DNA from: Halosimplex halophilum
Lineage (GTDB): Archaea; Halobacteriota; Halobacteria; Halobacteriales; Haloarculaceae
DNA: 64,000 nt
Reading direction: 5' to 3'
NCBI RefSeq assembly: GCF_004698125.1
Contig: NZ_ML214297.1
Span: 1,426,001-1,490,000 of the forward strand
Shown one piece after another: positions 62,091 to 64,000 of this stretch. Under the pieces are notes generated by a model. It was not told where the DNA came from. It saw nothing but the letters and a program-made list of their open reading frames with translations, and did not search any database. Numbering within the stretch: the first letter of the stretch is position 1; each line of letters opens with the position of its first letter. The position numbers were made by a program, and so were the translations under genes.

Positions 62091-62900
62091 ATGACCGACG
62101 CCGACATCGAGATCCCCGAGAGCCACCCCCGCTACGAGTCGCTGCTCACCCGCCACCGCATCGAGGCGGGCGTCGACGCCGGGATCACCTCCCGCCAGGG
62201 ACTCATCGCGCAGGGCCGCGGCGAGGCGTTCGACTACCTGCTCGGCGAACGGACGCTCCCTTCTGCCGACGCCGCCGAGCGGGCGGCGGCCGCCCACCTC
62301 CTGCTGGCCGACCACCCCGTCCTCTCGGTCAACGGCAACGTCGCCGCGCTGGTCCCGGGCGAGATCGTCGACCTCGCCGAGGCGACGGGCGCCGACATCG
62401 AGGTGAACCTGTTCAACCGGACCGACGAGCGCATGGAGCGGATCGCCGACCACCTCCGCGAGCACGGCGCGAGCGAGGTGAAGGGGCTGGCCGCCGACGG
62501 GACGATCCCGGGCCTGGACCACGAGCGGGCGAAGGTCGACGCCGACGGCATCGGCGACGCCGACGTGGTGCTGGTCCCGCTGGAGGACGGCGACCGCGCC
62601 GAGGCGCTGGGCGAACTCGGCAAGGTCGAGGTCGTGATCGACCTCAACCCGATGTCGCGCTCGGCTCGGGCCGCCGACGTGCCGATCGTCGACAACGTGA
62701 TCCGCGCGGTCCCGGGGATCACCGACCACGCCCGCGATCTGTCCGACGCCGACCGCGAGACCCTCGAATCTATCGTCGCCGAGTTCGACGCAACCGAGGC
62801 GCTGGCGGCCGCCGAGCGGGCGATCAGAGAGGGCGGCGACGGGGACGGCCAGGGTAACGGCGAAGGGGAGTGCGACGGAGACGTGGACGGCGAGGCCTGA
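62091..62900 (+). CDS. 4-phosphopantoate--beta-alanine ligase
   Basis: A 269-residue archaeal phosphopantothenate synthetase. SHPRYESLLTRHRIEAGVDAGITSRQGLIAQGRGEAFDYLLGE is the conserved N-terminal block; HPVLSVNGNVAALVPGE and NLFNRTDERMERI with DLNPMSRSARAADVPIVDNVIRA follow. It joins 4-phosphopantoate and beta-alanine with ATP to give 4-phosphopantothenate. The C-terminus is a short Gly/Asp/Glu-rich tail beyond the usual end. Together with the pantoate kinase gene it defines the archaeal CoA route. Confidence 0.93.
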   Translation: MTDADIEIPESHPRYESLLTRHRIEAGVDAGITSRQGLIAQGRGEAFDYLLGERTLPSADAAERAAAAHLLLADHPVLSVNGNVAALVPGEIVDLAEATGADIEVNLFNRTDERMERIADHLREHGASEVKGLAADGTIPGLDHERAKVDADGIGDADVVLVPLEDGDRAEALGELGKVEVVIDLNPMSRSARAADVPIVDNVIRAVPGITDHARDLSDADRETLESIVAEFDATEALAAAERAIREGGDGDGQGNGEGECDGDVDGEA

Positions 62901-62925
62901 GCGGCGCGAACCCCGAGCCGATTAG

Positions 62926-64000
62926 TCAGTCCAGCGGCTCGTCCAGCGCCGCGTTCACCCGTTCTTCGAGGGCGCCCGAGGTCACGAGGTCGGCGACGGC
63001 GGCCATCTCGTCGGCGAGCGGGCGGTCGCCCTCCAGCGGCGGGACGCGCTCCCGGACGGCCTCGTAGGCCGCGCCGCTACCGCGACCGGGGGCGAGGTCG
63101 TCGTCGACGAACTCGGCGGCCTGAGCACCGCACAGGAGTTCGACCCCGAGGACGCGGGCGACGCGGTCGGCCGTCTCGCGGGCGCCCCACGCGGCGGCCG
63201 CGCTCATGCTGACGTGGTCCTCCTGGTTGCCGCTGACGGGGGTGTTGTCCGTCGACGGCCGACCCGTACTCCGGCACTCGTTGACGAGCGCGGCGGCGGT
63301 GTACTGGGCGATCATGTAGCCCGAGCGCAGGCCCGGATCCGTGGTCAGGAACGGCGGGAGGTGCGGTTCCTGGGTGTTGGGGTTGAGCATCCGGTCGACG
63401 CGGCGCTCGCTGATGGCGGCCAGGTCCGTCAGGGCGGCGGCGAGGTAGTCCAGGCGGTGGGCGAGCGGCGCGCCGTGGAAGTTGCCGCCGGAGAGGACCG
63501 CGGCGCGGTCGGTACCGCTGGCGCGGTCGGTCGCCGCCGTGGCCCCGTCGTCGGTCCGGTCGGCGATCGAGTCCCGGCGGAAGACGAGCGGGTTGTCGGT
63601 GGCGCTGTTGAGTTCCGTCTCGACCGCCTCCCGGAGGTGGGCGACGGCGTCGCGCACGGCGCCGTGGACCTGCGGGAGACAGCGCGTCGAGTAGGCGTCC
63701 TGGACGCGGTCGCAGTTGCGGTGGGAGTCGACGATCCCCGAGTCGGCGGTCAGCCGCCGGAGGTTCGCCGCGCTCGCGGCCTGGCCGTCGTGGGGGCGAA
63801 CCGCCTGGATCGCCGGGTGGCTCGGCACCGGCGAACTCATCGTGACCTCGGTCGTGAGCGCGCCGGCGGTGTCGGCCGCCCGGACCAGTCGCTCCGTGTC
63901 GACCACGAGCAGCGCGCCGATCCCGACCGTCAACTGCGTGCCGTTGATGAGCGCCAGCCCCTCCTTCGCGCGGAGCGTCAGCGGCTCCAGCCCCGCGCGG
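62926..64000 (-). CDS. hutH: Histidine ammonia-lyase, 5' end outside the window
   Basis: About 358 C-terminal residues of HutH are present; the frame is open to the right edge. Seen are the LINGTQLTVGIGALLVVDTE block, PHDGQAASAANLRRL, TDNPLVFRRDS, SGGNFHGAPLAHRLDYLAAALTDLA and the conserved GNQEDHVSMS. The MIO cofactor (ASG) would lie upstream, outside the window. The enzyme deaminates histidine to urocanate in the Hut pathway. No other hut gene is in view. It is convergent with the phosphopantothenate synthetase gene. Confidence 0.95.
   Translation of the reverse strand, partial: RAGLEPLTLRAKEGLALINGTQLTVGIGALLVVDTERLVRAADTAGALTTEVTMSSPVPSHPAIQAVRPHDGQAASAANLRRLTADSGIVDSHRNCDRVQDAYSTRCLPQVHGAVRDAVAHLREAVETELNSATDNPLVFRRDSIADRTDDGATAATDRASGTDRAAVLSGGNFHGAPLAHRLDYLAAALTDLAAISERRVDRMLNPNTQEPHLPPFLTTDPGLRSGYMIAQYTAAALVNECRSTGRPSTDNTPVSGNQEDHVSMSAAAAWGARETADRVARVLGVELLCGAQAAEFVDDDLAPGRGSGAAYEAVRERVPPLEGDRPLADEMAAVADLVTSGALEERVNAALDEPLD

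Overview
The window is chromosomal DNA of a haloarchaeon (class Halobacteria). The evidence is the very high G+C content, the strongly acidic proteins, halophile-only families (halorhodopsin, CetZ, Bat-type HTH regulators, DUF7344-like HTH proteins), archaeal information-processing genes (RpoP, L37Ae, Pcc1, prefoldin beta, archaeal GatB) and the archaeal pantoate kinase/phosphopantothenate synthetase route to coenzyme A. A Haloarculaceae-type genus is likely, but I cannot name it. Gene density is high, most genes are complete, and both edges cut a gene: a membrane protein on the left and histidine ammonia-lyase on the right. I saw no tRNA, rRNA, CRISPR array or intact insertion sequence.

Region 1 (1-6.4 kb): a membrane protein, then a minus-strand block holding the archaeal L37Ae-RpoP-Pcc1 and prefoldin beta-DUF3194 genes. 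A large PAS/GAF/Bat-type sensor-regulator and a small HTH protein sit between the two halves. Region 2 (6.6-16 kb): NUDIX hydrolase, DUF2103 protein, TruD, a lipoprotein, an MBL hydrolase, a YkgJ-type Cys-cluster protein, a TRAM protein, HTH regulators, and an SPFH/NfeD membrane pair. Region 3 (16-25 kb): an ABC exporter pair, methionyl-tRNA synthetase, several membrane proteins, and MfnA-type decarboxylase, the probable source of beta-alanine for CoA. Region 4 (25-35 kb): a DICT/HTH operon, an SDR, a VapBC-like toxin-antitoxin pair abutting PEP synthase, a secreted repeat protein, a PhzF-type isomerase, CetZ and an AEC transporter. Region 5 (35-45 kb): the coiled-coil protein/Smc/ScpA chromosome-structure operon with a tiny basic ORF behind it, a decayed lipoprotein remnant, a lipoprotein with a Thr/Pro stalk, GatB and a Tat-type lipoprotein. 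Region 6 (45-57 kb): MATE exporter, C45 acyltransferase, topoisomerase I, Rieske protein, GGGP synthase (first ether-lipid step) and AspRS. Region 7 (57-64 kb): halorhodopsin, a UPF0175/PIN pair, SHOCT protein, pantoate kinase, UPF0058, a Bat-type HTH protein, phosphopantothenate synthetase and HutH.

Functional links: MfnA, pantoate kinase and phosphopantothenate synthetase all serve CoA synthesis. AspRS has His and Pro at the two positions that mark non-discriminating archaeal enzymes, and GatB is the amidotransferase subunit that would convert Asp-tRNA(Asn). Smc and ScpA form the condensin core. Halorhodopsin has a bop-like activator site upstream, and two Bat-family HTH proteins lie in the window, though neither is adjacent.

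No clearly new multi-gene system is visible. The most unusual material is non-coding: an 82-bp near-perfect cruciform, two ~120-bp palindromic intergenic elements, a row of stem-loops, and a duplicated gene tail beside halorhodopsin. There is also a broken lipoprotein gene and small unnamed proteins in the cetZ-smc and aspS neighbourhoods.
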